Origin: Candidatus Melainabacteria bacterium
Lineage (GTDB): Bacteria; Cyanobacteriota; Vampirovibrionia; Obscuribacterales; Obscuribacteraceae
Reading direction: 5' to 3'
DNA: 64,000 nt
NCBI GenBank assembly: GCA_016212515.1
Contig: JACRFZ010000045.1
Span: 1 to 64,000, forward strand
The notes under the pieces: model-generated
Databases searched by the model: none
Told to the model about the DNA's origin: nothing
Seen by the model: only the letters and a program-made list of their open reading frames with translations
Program-made: the position numbers and the translations under genes
Shown here: piece by piece, positions 16,851-25,197 of the stretch
Layout of the letters: every line of letters starts with the position of its first letter
How positions within the stretch are numbered: position 1 is the stretch's first letter

Positions 16851-17204
16851 TCAGTCGGCTTCCGGAAGTTCAGGACAGCTACAGCGGCTTTTCTTCAAAA
16901 GCCAGCGCACGGAAAAGACCAGGAACAGTACCACGAAGGCGAACCAGGGCCAGTGCGGTGTGGAGGCAATGCCGAACCAGACCGTTAAACCAAGCCAGCT
17001 CCAGATTCCTGAAAGATTCAGAATATTGACGCCGGCGATGTTGTCAATCCCGGCTGAGGACCATCCGGTCCAGAGCACAAGACAGAAAACGGAGAGCCCG
17101 GCAATCCAGATCACAACCGGACCAGCCCAGGCAATTGCTATGGATACGGCAATCGATACCATGAATGCCGCAAATAAAGTAAGAAACGCATTTTCATTGT
17201 TCAT
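16851..17204 (-). CDS. membrane protein, 117 residues
   Basis: Four hydrophobic segments (about residues 7-23, 25-43, 60-80, 86-104) and a Cys-containing tail (KKSRCSCPELPEAD). The start at 17204 lies inside the end of the upstream gene (11-base overlap), so the two are translationally coupled and probably work together. No family recognised. Confidence 0.8.
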   Translation of the reverse strand: MNNENAFLTLFAAFMVSIAVSIAIAWAGPVVIWIAGLSVFCLVLWTGWSSAGIDNIAGVNILNLSGIWSWLGLTVWFGIASTPHWPWFAFVVLFLVFSVRWLLKKSRCSCPELPEAD

Positions 17205-17637
17205 GAGAGTCTCTATCGGGTAAAGCAGAAGCATCACCGGTGTCGGGGGGGGGCTTACTCGCCGCACCTACGTCACCGGGATTGTTTTGCACAGGCGGTT
17301 GCGATGCAGTCTCCGCATCGCCTTGCTTCCGCGCCATTTTAAGTACAAGCTTTGCCAGCCACAAAGACCAGGAAGCGGTATCAACCACATCCATAGGTCT
17401 TGCTGCAATGAAGTAGACAAAGCCGCCGAGGATAAGCGCCAGTGCCAGTCCGGCCCAGACCGTATGTACCAATGTAATCACAGGCAAGATTGCAATAATC
17501 TGCACCAGCGAAAACACCACCACAAAGGTCACAAGAGCCAGACTGAGGGCTATCCAGAAAAGTCGGTCGGACACATAGTCGACCTTTTTCGATAAGTTAT
17601 CGATACCGTCGTGAATTTTGTCGGTTTTCTTTCCCAT
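17194..17637 (-). CDS. two-helix membrane protein with disordered tail
   Basis: A 147-residue protein. A basic, polar N terminus (MGKKTDKIHDGIDNLSKKVDYV) precedes two long membrane segments (about residues 27-50 and 55-79). The last 45 residues are rich in Pro, Gln and Asp and probably disordered. It overlaps the next membrane protein gene by 11 bases. A hairpin separates it from the Bax-inhibitor gene upstream. Confidence 0.8.
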   Translation of the reverse strand: MGKKTDKIHDGIDNLSKKVDYVSDRLFWIALSLALVTFVVVFSLVQIIAILPVITLVHTVWAGLALALILGGFVYFIAARPMDVVDTASWSLWLAKLVLKMARKQGDAETASQPPVQNNPGDVGAASKPPPDTGDASALPDRDSHEQ

Positions 17638-17663
17638 ACTGAATTTCCGCGAGGTTGCTTGAA

Positions 17664-17697
17664 AAGCTGGTCCCCCCTATGAAGAAGGAACCAGCTT
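17664..17697 (-). terminator. intrinsic terminator after BI-1 family gene
   Basis: AAGCTGGT (17664-17671) pairs with ACCAGCTT (17690-17697); on the minus strand the stem is followed directly by TTTTC. Confidence 0.65.
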
Positions 17698-17748
17698 GTT
17701 AATGATTACTTCCCTGAAGAAGCAGTATTGATGCTAGCCCTCAGCAGA

Positions 17749-18420
17749 TCAGTCATCACCCAACACTTCGGTCAGGAAGCGCATCAAGCTAAACCAGAAG
17801 TTGCAGAAGTCCAGATAGACCTGCATGGTGTACATGACGGCGTTGTAGTCTGAGTTTTCAGAGTTGGAGATGCGCCAGAAATCGAAGATGAAATAGCCGG
17901 CAAAAATAACCATACCGCCTATTGCATACAGCAAATTGAAAGTATGACCCATTCCAATGAAAATGCCGATTACGCCAACGATGATCAAGCCCACCAGACC
18001 TAGGAACAGCCAGCGACCCATGGCGCTGAAGTCACGACCGGAAAGAGCGCCGTAACCCCCGAGAGCCGCCATAATTGCTGCCGTACCCAGGAAGGACATG
18101 GTCACTACACCGCCGCCCAGAACCTGCACATACATGTTGACGGCGGGGCCCATGACCAGTCCGTTGATGAAAGTCCAAATTGCCAGACCAGCCACCCCCA
18201 GGGCAGCAGATCTGGCCGCCATGGCAGCGACACCGAAGATACCGGCAAAGAGCAAAATGATCAGGAAAAGAAGAACCCAACCGGAAGTGATGCCCTGTCC
18301 CATGTAACTGCCGATAGCACTGATAATCATGCTGCCGGAGAGCAACATCATTACTTTGGCCATCAAAGTGCTGGAGTCTTCGCTGGTGCGAGTGCTTGTG
18401 TTTGTTTTAGATAAGTTCAT
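17749..18420 (-). CDS. Bax inhibitor-1 (YbhL/YccA) family membrane protein
   Basis: A 223-residue protein with seven hydrophobic segments spread from residue 24 to the C terminus. The ending FIFDFWRISNS followed by AVMYTMQVYLDFCNFWFSLMRFL matches the BI-1 signature (Asp in the sixth helix, then LYLDFINLFLSLLRIL-like helix). Members are pH-sensitive calcium leak channels or modulators of membrane proteases; the exact role here is not known. A polar Ser/Thr-rich start precedes the first helix. TGAGGA is upstream of the ATG. Confidence 0.85.
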   Translation of the reverse strand: MNLSKTNTSTRTSEDSSTLMAKVMMLLSGSMIISAIGSYMGQGITSGWVLLFLIILLFAGIFGVAAMAARSAALGVAGLAIWTFINGLVMGPAVNMYVQVLGGGVVTMSFLGTAAIMAALGGYGALSGRDFSAMGRWLFLGLVGLIIVGVIGIFIGMGHTFNLLYAIGGMVIFAGYFIFDFWRISNSENSDYNAVMYTMQVYLDFCNFWFSLMRFLTEVLGDD

Positions 18421-18530
18421 GAGAATTCCTCATTGCAATGTTGATTGAAAGGTTGTTGCAACCGGGGAAGGAGGAACGCTTTGAGAGCCGCCCACCACCT
18501 CGATTAAGAAGCATCCGTGCAGGACAGTGC

Positions 18531-18848
18531 CTAAGACTTGATGGTGACCAGATCACCGAAGCCGACGCACATTTCCAGACCGTCGATGGGGTCGTCGTTA
18601 TCCACCAGACGCACTTCGAACACTGCCAGGGCAAATGCACCCAGGTCGGTTGTGCCCATGCCCATCCGCAGTACTTCCACAATCACATCTTCCTTCTCGG
18701 TGCTGCGCTTGTGAAAGTCGAAGAAGGGTTTGAGTTTTTCCGCAGCCACCTTGATTTTGCTGCCGGCAGTTATGGTCGGACCTTTCTTGATGCCGACCAA
18801 AAGTGGATCGTTGTCTAACGGGTTGTTACCATCGTTTTGGTTGTTCAT
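18531..18848 (-). CDS. small unrecognised protein, 105 residues
   Basis: Soluble, acidic, predicted beta-rich. The N terminus is Asn/Asp-rich (MNNQNDGNNPLDNDP), followed by GPTITAGSKIKV and a segment VIVEVLRMGMGTTDLGAFALAVFEVRL. A longer frame reaches 19019, but the ATG at 18848 has AAGGGA and the longer form would overrun the next gene. Function unknown. Confidence 0.7.
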   Translation of the reverse strand: MNNQNDGNNPLDNDPLLVGIKKGPTITAGSKIKVAAEKLKPFFDFHKRSTEKEDVIVEVLRMGMGTTDLGAFALAVFEVRLVDNDDPIDGLEMCVGFGDLVTIKS

Positions 18849-18957
18849 AGGTTTTCCCTTGTTTGTTCGGGTTTTAAGTGTTTGGATGAAACGAACCACA
18901 GTGCATAAACTATTGCGCACTGCTGAAAGAACCGGAGTCAGACGGCAAACCGAAGTT

Positions 18958-19218
18958 TTAAGCCTGATCCAGCACGGAATAGTCTGCCGAAGCAGGCTCC
19001 ACGCATTCCTGAAGCGCACAGCGCAAGCTGACTACAGCCGCCTCCAGAGCGGGTATGACATACAAGCTCAGATGCTTCTGTATTGAAATGGTCTCAGCCA
19101 GCACAAGTTGATTGTGCCGCCTTCTTTGAGTGCGTCGCTTCTCGTCATGGTAGGCGATGATTACAAGAATGATCAAACCCACGGCGATTAAGCCTGTGGT
19201 CAGACTATCACTGAGCAT
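18958..19218 (-). CDS. single-pass membrane protein, 86 residues
   Basis: One N-terminal membrane helix (TTGLIAVGLIILVIIAY) followed by a basic stop-transfer run (HDEKRRTQRRRH) and a cytoplasmic helical tail with two cysteines near the end. ACGGAGTCC lies ahead of the ATG at 19218. No family recognised. Confidence 0.75.
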   Translation of the reverse strand: MLSDSLTTGLIAVGLIILVIIAYHDEKRRTQRRRHNQLVLAETISIQKHLSLYVIPALEAAVVSLRCALQECVEPASADYSVLDQA

Positions 19219-19297
19219 ATGGACTCCGTTTACTATTTTTATGTGGAGCAGGTCGAAGCAAAGTCCGACCTGCCGATTCAAGCAGCACGGCTAACAA

Positions 19298-20254
19298 TTA
19301 GCCCAACAAGCCGTCCTTTTCCACCACGATGGGCTTACCAAGGTTGCCTTCGGCTTGAAGCAACATGGCGGTGACTGGATCCACTTCTTCTTCGACAACA
19401 GCAACCGCCGGAGCAGTCACTGAAGCCGTGGCGCCGGAAGGCAATAAACTATCCAGTAAGGCAGCCACTGTACCAGCTAGAGCCAACTCTACCTTGGCAG
19501 AGAGAGCAGCACCTTCCTGTACGTTCTTAGAGCCAACCATGCCGTGGGCCAGGCTGTCTGCTATCAGGAAGTTCCGCTTTTCTTCGACGGTGGCACCGAG
19601 TACATCGTCCACCATAGAAAGCGCTGTTTCCTCGTCGTCAGCCTGGCAAGAATCCATGATCTGACCGACGAGCGCCGTAACAACCGCAGCAAGTTTTTCG
19701 TCAGTAAACATCTTTTCCGCCTGGCCGGTGCCGACCAGCACACTCTCTTCCGCCTGTCCAACCAGCCTGCTCAAAGTTTCAAACAACTGGTTGATGGTAG
19801 CCACGGAAGCGCCGCTCACCAAGTTTTGATTTTTCACTCGTGCATCGAGAGTGGAAACCAAAGATTTGAGCAGAGCCAGTTCGTCCTCCAGGCCGGTGAC
19901 ATTTTTCAAGATCGCCTCGTCTGTTGCCGAAAGCACCTGCATAGCAGGATCACCGTATGCCGCCAGGCGCACCTGCACTACGTCGTAGTGGTTACAGATC
20001 AAGTCAAAGAGCTTCTCTGCCGCAGCATAGTCGCCGGTCTCCACGAAATGGGTACAGGCATCGATGACAAACTGGACGGCAGCACTGGTGTAGAGACCAG
20101 CGATAAGGAAACGCAAAGCAGGAGTATCCGCCTCCTCACTGATGTCAGAATACATATTCGCCACAAGCTTGAGCATGCTCTCTTGGTCATGAAGTGAAGA
20201 CAAAGCTCTCGCTGCGTTGTTGGCATTGATGGTGTTTGTGGATTCTTGGTTCAT
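19298..20254 (-). CDS. alpha-helical protein, 318 residues
   Basis: A soluble, acidic protein, nearly all helix. The stretch at 50-85 (YTSAAVQFVIDACTHFVETGDYAAAEKLFDL) looks like a tetratricopeptide-type helix pair. A hydrophobic helix (LALAGTVAALLDSLLPSGA) and an Ala/Val/Glu linker precede the conserved-looking tail (VTAMLLQAEGNLGKPIVVEKDG). In general plan it recalls the 49953 gene, but I see no alignable similarity. GAGGAA precedes the ATG. Function unknown. Confidence 0.75.
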   Translation of the reverse strand: MNQESTNTINANNAARALSSLHDQESMLKLVANMYSDISEEADTPALRFLIAGLYTSAAVQFVIDACTHFVETGDYAAAEKLFDLICNHYDVVQVRLAAYGDPAMQVLSATDEAILKNVTGLEDELALLKSLVSTLDARVKNQNLVSGASVATINQLFETLSRLVGQAEESVLVGTGQAEKMFTDEKLAAVVTALVGQIMDSCQADDEETALSMVDDVLGATVEEKRNFLIADSLAHGMVGSKNVQEGAALSAKVELALAGTVAALLDSLLPSGATASVTAPAVAVVEEEVDPVTAMLLQAEGNLGKPIVVEKDGLLG

Positions 20255-20313
20255 ATTATTCCTCTACTGAGAGTAATGATTGATGGGGTTGGAATTATTT
20301 TGTTGCTACTAAC

Positions 20314-20339
20314 CTGTAGCTAAGAAACAAGGGCTACAG
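20314..20339 (-). terminator. hairpin after 20407 gene
   Basis: CTGTAGC (20314-20320) pairs with GCTACAG (20333-20339), in the gap after the stop of the 20407 membrane protein gene. Confidence 0.5.
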
Positions 20340-20406
20340 AATGAATCCGGTAATTCCAAGAAATCCGGTTCCATTCCATAACCCTCGAACACTTTGCCGC
20401 CATGCC

Positions 20407-20832
20407 TTAAACAAAGAACACGGGGGCAACTTTGAAGAAAAACACAAGCGTCATGAATGCCGATATGGGCAAACTGGCTATCAGAGCCCAGAATCCACTG
20501 GTGACGCGAATCAAGGAAGGCAAGAGACAACTACAGATCATGAGCGCACCGGTAACTGCTGCCGCATTGCAGACCAGTTCACTAAAGAGAACACGCATGG
20601 GCTCTTCCATCGCCACTTCCAGACTGTACGGCGTCCCGGACAAACTCATGATAATCAGCACGGCGATGGCCAGCACCGAGACAATCATAAGCAAACTCAT
20701 GGATGCAAGCAAAGCCGGCGGCACAGCCGAAATCGACAATGTGCTGACCTCGACATTACCGCGAGTAATTTTCGGTACTATGAATCTGAGCGAAAGCCAG
20801 ATAAGACCGATTGATGCAATTAATGTAGACAT
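20407..20832 (-). CDS. membrane protein, 141 residues
   Basis: Four hydrophobic segments (about residues 2-20, 36-65, 85-108, 118-140), with short loops including GTPYSLEVAMEEP. The ATG at 20832 follows CTGGAGG. A longer frame to 20892 has no ribosome site. No family recognised. Confidence 0.78.
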   Translation of the reverse strand: MSTLIASIGLIWLSLRFIVPKITRGNVEVSTLSISAVPPALLASMSLLMIVSVLAIAVLIIMSLSGTPYSLEVAMEEPMRVLFSELVCNAAAVTGALMICSCLLPSLIRVTSGFWALIASLPISAFMTLVFFFKVAPVFFV

Positions 20833-21013
20833 AAAAACCTCCAGCTGATTTACAGCTAGCAAAAAAATATAGAGCGAGAAGGTGCTGCACAATAGGAAAT
20901 GCAGCGCCTTTCAGTTCAGGCGTCAGTGAGACGCTTTGTTAGTTTGTTAGTTAGAAGCAATAGTCCGGTCCGCCTAGACCATTGATTCCCTAGTTCATCG
21001 AGATGGAACGAAC

Positions 21014-21334
21014 TCAGCCACGAGACTGCGAATCTTTCCAGACATTAATCCAGAGGCAAGAGGCCATACCTGTTAGCAGCGACATCAATATGAACACCGA
21101 CACCGAGGAAAGCGACACTCCTCGAAAAATCGTGTCGGCCAGTTCCGTGAAGTCAAACATCCAGACAAAGAACAGAGCAGCGACCCAGAGCGCCACAATT
21201 ACAGACCAGCATACCGACACCAGAATTATCGCCTTAGAGAAAATCTCATTAAGCTTTCTGCTGATTGCTATCCACAATAACGCAGCCCCCAGGGCGAAAG
21301 CCACGCCAGCTTTTACTAAAATTACTAAATCCAT
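21014..21334 (-). CDS. membrane protein, 106 residues
   Basis: Three hydrophobic segments (about residues 3-22, 34-60, 74-96) with an acidic loop (DFTELADTIF) between the second and third and a basic tail (WKDSQSRG). CTGGAG precedes the start at 21334. Not recognised. Confidence 0.75.
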   Translation of the reverse strand: MDLVILVKAGVAFALGAALLWIAISRKLNEIFSKAIILVSVCWSVIVALWVAALFFVWMFDFTELADTIFRGVSLSSVSVFILMSLLTGMASCLWINVWKDSQSRG

Positions 21335-21365
21335 AACTATTCTCCAGAGAGAAAATTTAAAATAG

Positions 21366-21394
21366 GCAGCTCGACAAAACTCTTGTCGAGCTGC
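21366..21394 (-). terminator. intrinsic terminator
   Basis: Perfect 12-bp stem GCAGCTCGACAA (21366-21377) with TTGTCGAGCTGC (21383-21394), 5-base loop, followed on the minus strand by CTATTTT. It ends the 21436-21901 pair. Confidence 0.75.
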
Positions 21395-21435
21395 GCTCTG
21401 ATTGCTTTTTACACAACCATTCTCAGAGACTCAAC

Positions 21436-21711
21436 TCAGCGGAGTCTTCCGTGGGTCAGATCATCGATAAACGACTCGTCATCGCAGGCACGCAGGTCCC
21501 AGGGTCTGTTGTCCTGGAACTGAGTCGCCCTTTGACCCGCCGCTACTTCTCTGACATAAGATTCGTCATAGCACGCGCGCAAATCCCAGGGTTGGTTAGA
21601 GTCTCCCAGGTCATCGGAATTGCTATGTGCCGCAGGGTTAGTAACAGCGTGACCGTTTACGAGCACCTGAACGAAACTACCATCAGGCACTGAAATAAAT
21701 AAATCTGTCAT
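21436..21711 (-). CDS. small protein with two PWDLRAC repeats, 91 residues
   Basis: After a 40-residue N-terminal part (beta-like DLFISVPDGSFVQVLVNG), the protein carries two tandem copies of a 21-residue unit, residues 41-61 and 70-91, each containing PWDLRAC, then DES, an acidic/hydrophobic helix and GxR. The first unit has a Tyr, the second an Asp, after the Cys. Spacing of the Cys residues (47 and 76) would allow a disulfide or metal site. Start at 21711 has GGGAGC. Two bases separate it from the upstream small membrane protein gene. Not recognised. Confidence 0.75.
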   Translation of the reverse strand: MTDLFISVPDGSFVQVLVNGHAVTNPAAHSNSDDLGDSNQPWDLRACYDESYVREVAAGQRATQFQDNRPWDLRACDDESFIDDLTHGRLR

Positions 21712-21712
21712 G

Positions 21713-21901
21713 TTAGAAGCTCCCGGCGCCGCCGCGACCGTCTGAAAAGTTATTGATAATGTTGTGATAAACGCCGGAAGCGGCATTCACAACCTTATTT
21801 ACTTCCGCCGCTGTTTCATCAGGCTTCTCAAGAAAGTTGATGAAAGTGAATAAGGCAGCAAGCAGAATCACCAACAAAATATTACGAATGACATCCCGCA
21901 T
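21713..21901 (-). CDS. single-pass small membrane protein, 62 residues
   Basis: One membrane helix (IRNILLVILLAALFTFINFL), then a short polar region and a Gly-rich end (FSDGRGGAGSF). GAGGTACC precedes the ATG. Its stop codon lies two bases before the start of the repeat-containing protein, so the two are probably translated together. Confidence 0.7.
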   Translation of the reverse strand: MRDVIRNILLVILLAALFTFINFLEKPDETAAEVNKVVNAASGVYHNIINNFSDGRGGAGSF

Positions 21902-22012
21902 GTTCAGGTACCTCAGAAAGAAAGCCCGATACCAGCCATCCCGGCAGACATCGGGCCAAACTAAATCAGCCGCTAAATTCCTTCCAGCAGCCTCAGTCTG
22001 ACAGCGCAGAAA

Positions 22013-22369
22013 TCACTTGATTTTGATTTTGCTGCTCGCCCACTCATTGATGACGGTAGGAAACCGCCACAAGATAATGGCCAGGGCAACGGTACAGAAG
22101 GATACTCCCACTATCATGCCGGCGCTGGTGTTAAATAGCCAGTCACCGGCTATGGCAGCTAAATTGACATTGCCCAGGGTGAAGACGCTCACCAGACCCA
22201 GGAACAAGGGCGGTAACATTAGCATGAGCGAAAACAGCCCGATGACGAAATTACCTTTAAAGCCGATTATCACGCCCCAGACGTAGATAATTACACCAGC
22301 GGCCATGACGGTATCGGCGACTTTTTTGCCAAAACGAGCTTCGAGGAATTGTGCGAGTTTGTCGAACAT
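22013..22369 (-). CDS. membrane protein, paralogue of 22973 product
   Basis: A 118-residue protein, four hydrophobic segments. It starts with an amphipathic helix (MFDKLAQFLEARFGKKVADTV) like that of the 22973 product (YEKFYNALETRFGTNNAV), and both share GNVNLA/GHVNLA, DWLFNTSAGMIVGV versus NWLFNSTEGMVVGI, and a W-A-S-K/G-K-I ending. The two are clearly duplicates separated by one unrelated gene. CGGAG precedes the ATG at 22369. Function unknown. Confidence 0.82.
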   Translation of the reverse strand: MFDKLAQFLEARFGKKVADTVMAAGVIIYVWGVIIGFKGNFVIGLFSLMLMLPPLFLGLVSVFTLGNVNLAAIAGDWLFNTSAGMIVGVSFCTVALAIILWRFPTVINEWASSKIKIK

Positions 22370-22426
22370 GGTATTTCTCCGGTTGATTGAAAATTGCGAT
22401 AAACAGGCAGCCAATCTGCCTGCCGA

Positions 22427-22813
22427 CTAATTGCGTGTTTTGGTAAGAGAAGCAAGAACTTCCTTGTATTCCAATGCGAAGAAGAGTCCCAGCGCCGTGT
22501 AAAAAGCTCCTTCCTCGGCTGCCGCGAAACGGCTAAAGTGGAACTCTTCCCCACCCATAGCCCCTTGCATAACAGTAGAAAGAATCAGCACGGCAAATCC
22601 GTAAGCCCGCGAAATCAAGGCTGTAGTACGGATACTGTAGCGCTCAAAAATCTTCAGCCCGAAGAAGAGCCCGAAGCCGGCATATATAGCGCCTTCATCA
22701 ACGCCAACAGTGCCGATATATTGAGCCGAGATAGACTCCCCAAACACTGCCAGACCAAACATTAGTAGTCCGGCTCCAAGCGCTATCATTGCATTTCTTT
22801 TTGTGTTGCTCAT
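22427..22813 (-). CDS. membrane protein with internal duplication, 128 residues
   Basis: Four hydrophobic segments in two pairs. The end of each pair has the same motif: DEGAIYAGFGLFFGLK near residue 39 and EEGAFYTALGLFFALE near residue 98, so the protein probably arose by tandem duplication of a two-helix unit. A weak GAGAG site precedes the ATG at 22813. It is flanked by the 22013/22973 paralogue pair. Not recognised. Confidence 0.75.
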   Translation of the reverse strand: MSNTKRNAMIALGAGLLMFGLAVFGESISAQYIGTVGVDEGAIYAGFGLFFGLKIFERYSIRTTALISRAYGFAVLILSTVMQGAMGGEEFHFSRFAAAEEGAFYTALGLFFALEYKEVLASLTKTRN

Positions 22814-22972
22814 TTTCTCTCATTTTGAGATTACCCCTGCCGCGCTACATCCAATGTGCAGCAAGAGTAATTGACTTACACCACCTTCTCCCCGGTGATG
22901 TCCATGTTGCGCAGGGAGAACTGCCCTCCGCCTATACTCCCCTTGCGTTTATGGCGGGATTTACAGAAGAAT

Positions 22973-23329
22973 TTACTTCGTGAAAATCTTTCCACTGGCC
23001 CATCTGTTGATTGCATCTGGGAACTGGTAGAGGATGATTGCCGCAGCAACAACAATCAAGACAATGCCTACAACCATACCTTCAGTGGAGTTGAACAACC
23101 AGTTGTCGATAAACACAGCAAGATTGACATGCCCCCAGGTAACCGCGTAGACCAACCCGATGACAATGGGCGTCACCACGGTGCTCAAGGCAAACACCAC
23201 CATGAAGAAACCGGCCTGGAAGGAAGCGATAACGCCAATCAAGGCGAGCACCGTAATGCCCAGCATGACTTTAACGGCATTGTTAGTACCGAAACGGGTT
23301 TCGAGTGCATTGTAGAATTTTTCGTACAT
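22973..23329 (-). CDS. membrane protein, paralogue of 22013 product
   Basis: A 118-residue protein with the same plan as the 22013 product: amphipathic N-terminal helix, four membrane segments, NWLFNSTEGMVVGI and a final AINRWASGKIFTK. The middle of the protein (residues 25-75) is less conserved. CCGGAG precedes the ATG at 23329. A longer frame to 23416 has no ribosome site. Confidence 0.82.
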   Translation of the reverse strand: MYEKFYNALETRFGTNNAVKVMLGITVLALIGVIASFQAGFFMVVFALSTVVTPIVIGLVYAVTWGHVNLAVFIDNWLFNSTEGMVVGIVLIVVAAAIILYQFPDAINRWASGKIFTK

Positions 23330-23412
23330 GGATTTCTCCGGTTTTTTGAATTGAAAGGGTTGTTGTAATTGCACTACTGAGAGTGCGACTACCGCGACTT
23401 CAGGCAGCGCCT

Positions 23413-23784
23413 TCAATCGTCGGAGGTAAAGGCATGAATGCCGAAGTAAAAGACCTGTTGCACGGTAACAAAGAGAATTTGATACCAGGAGACAGGTTCC
23501 CAGCCTTTGCCCAATGGAAATGCCATCGGACCCAAACTGTCTGGTATGTACAGTCCGGCAAATAAAATAGCCGCACAGAGCACGATTCCGTATAGACCCA
23601 CGTGGAGTTCGATAGAATCACAGGCTGAATGCCAGAGTGAAGGCGGCGTCAGCATGGCTACCGCAAGTATGGAAGCCAAGACAACTCCTGGTCCGGTGGG
23701 CAAAAGGTTGAGGCTGGCTGCCGCCGTAACGATACCGACCAGATAGGCAGGTATCCAAAAATAATTAGCATTTTTGACTAACAT
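23413..23784 (-). CDS. membrane protein, 123 residues
   Basis: Three or four hydrophobic segments (about residues 8-25, 31-45, 60-80, 100-120) with a loop GPMAFPLGKGWEPVSW before the last one. AAGGAG precedes the ATG at 23784. No family recognised. Confidence 0.75.
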   Translation of the reverse strand: MLVKNANYFWIPAYLVGIVTAAASLNLLPTGPGVVLASILAVAMLTPPSLWHSACDSIELHVGLYGIVLCAAILFAGLYIPDSLGPMAFPLGKGWEPVSWYQILFVTVQQVFYFGIHAFTSDD

Positions 23785-23909
23785 AAGTCTCCTTCTTAAA
23801 TAAAGTTGAAAGCTGCCGCACAGATGCACAAGGCGATCAGTACCGTTAGTGAGGCGGAGATGAGCCGTTGACGAGAGATTCAGCTCACCTCGCTGCGAGC
23901 CGCCCGGTA

Positions 23910-24275
23910 TCAGTCGGTCCAGCGAGCCGGATTAGGTGAATTACGCACCACGGCTTTCAATACGTGGTAACTGACGGACATGCCCACAACCAGTGCAACC
24001 AAGCCCCAAACGCCAGCCATGAAAGGTCCACTGAACGGCATGGCGACCAGTGTAGTCACAAGAAAGGACAGGCCCCCCGTGGTGTACCACACCTTGTCTC
24101 GCAAGCAGAAATTGAACCGCGACAGCACGAACCACATGGCGCTGCCGGCTACGGGAACCGAAAGATACCAGGGCAGAACCATGCTGAACAAGCTGATTAA
24201 CAACATCACGCCGACAATCACACCAAAGACCGTCAACATAACTGCAAGCAAAGCACTATAACCTTTACCAGTCAT
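23910..24275 (-). CDS. membrane protein, 121 residues
   Basis: Four hydrophobic segments (about residues 6-35, 38-55, 62-85, 88-105) with a positively charged end (AVVRNSPNPARWTD). An upstream TTG at 24287 is in frame, but the ATG at 24275 has TTGGAG and is preferred. Not recognised. Confidence 0.75.
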   Translation of the reverse strand: MTGKGYSALLAVMLTVFGVIVGVMLLISLFSMVLPWYLSVPVAGSAMWFVLSRFNFCLRDKVWYTTGGLSFLVTTLVAMPFSGPFMAGVWGLVALVVGMSVSYHVLKAVVRNSPNPARWTD

Positions 24276-24305
24276 TTCATTCTCCAAAATTGAGTTTAAG
24301 TAAGA

Positions 24306-24326
24306 CGCTTCCAGGAAAGGGAAGCG
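24306..24326 (-). terminator. hairpin after 24397 gene
   Basis: CGCTTCC (24306-24312) pairs with GGAAGCG (24320-24326) across a 7-base loop. It lies between the end of the 24397 gene and the 23910 gene. Confidence 0.5.
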
Positions 24327-24396
24327 CCTGCTTTGATGGGCATTAAGCCCAGATTAAACAGGCTCAATTGAGAGCCCGGATTACTTGCCGAAAGAC

Positions 24397-25074
24397 TTAC
24401 CAACGCCTCAAGAGTGCAGCCACTCTTGACTGATAGCCATCGAGGTCGGAGAGGCTTATGCCGTAGACCTTGGTGTCGGACTCCATGGGCATCACCATAA
24501 GGCCCCCATTACCTGTAGCGATCAAGATCGGAACGATGGATTCATCGGTGCGCAGTACATGACCAAGCACCTTGAACTGTTCCTGCGCCTCCTTCAAGAG
24601 TCTTACTTCAAAAGGGTAAAGCGGGCTTCTGGCGAGGCAAGCCTCCAGGTCCGACTCAAGCAGAATGCCCGAGTCTGCAGATTCGGCGCAGCTATCGAGG
24701 CGAGCAAAGTTTGCTTGCAAGTAGCTCTGCAGTTCCGGCGCCACCTTTTGATAAGCCAGAACCCGCTCGTGACCGCCCTGCAGCACTGTATAGAAAGGCA
24801 CCAACAGCACACAAACACCGGCGATAACACCGAGCCAGACACTGACCTGGTCATTCTCGCCATAATCCAGGGTGAGATTATCGAAGACCACCAGCGATAT
24901 AAGCCAGACGATAAACCCGAAAAGTAAAGCCAGAATCACACCGTAAAACGAGACGCCTGTCGGGCCCTCGGTCAGGTCAGCCGAGACATACACACCCATC
25001 ATTACACAGCCATAGACCAAGAGTGCTGAAAAGCACCATGCCAGGGCCGTTGCGATCCATTTGTTTTTATTCAT
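24397..25074 (-). CDS. membrane protein with soluble C-terminal domain, 225 residues
   Basis: Three membrane segments (about residues 8-30, 40-64, 80-100) followed by a 120-residue soluble domain with a Cys pair (DSCAESAD, EACLAR), helices (FEVRLLKEAQEQFKVLG) and a beta-like end (IVPILIATGNGGLMVMPMES, YGISLSDLDGY). GAGGTG precedes the ATG. A hairpin lies between this gene and the upstream 25198 gene. Not recognised. Confidence 0.78.
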   Translation of the reverse strand: MNKNKWIATALAWCFSALLVYGCVMMGVYVSADLTEGPTGVSFYGVILALLFGFIVWLISLVVFDNLTLDYGENDQVSVWLGVIAGVCVLLVPFYTVLQGGHERVLAYQKVAPELQSYLQANFARLDSCAESADSGILLESDLEACLARSPLYPFEVRLLKEAQEQFKVLGHVLRTDESIVPILIATGNGGLMVMPMESDTKVYGISLSDLDGYQSRVAALLRRW

Positions 25075-25100
25075 AGCTACACCTCATAAAGTTGAACAAA

Positions 25101-25131
25101 GTCAGACGCCACCGCTTTGGAGGCGTCTGAC
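25101..25131 (-). terminator. intrinsic terminator after 25198 gene
   Basis: Perfect 10-bp stem GTCAGACGCC (25101-25110) with GGCGTCTGAC (25122-25131), followed on the minus strand by TTTGTT. Confidence 0.7.
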
Positions 25132-25197
25132 TATTTCAGAAGTCAGCGAAGCAATGAGCAGAAGCTGAGCCTCAACCCACTACTCCGGCAAACTTTT

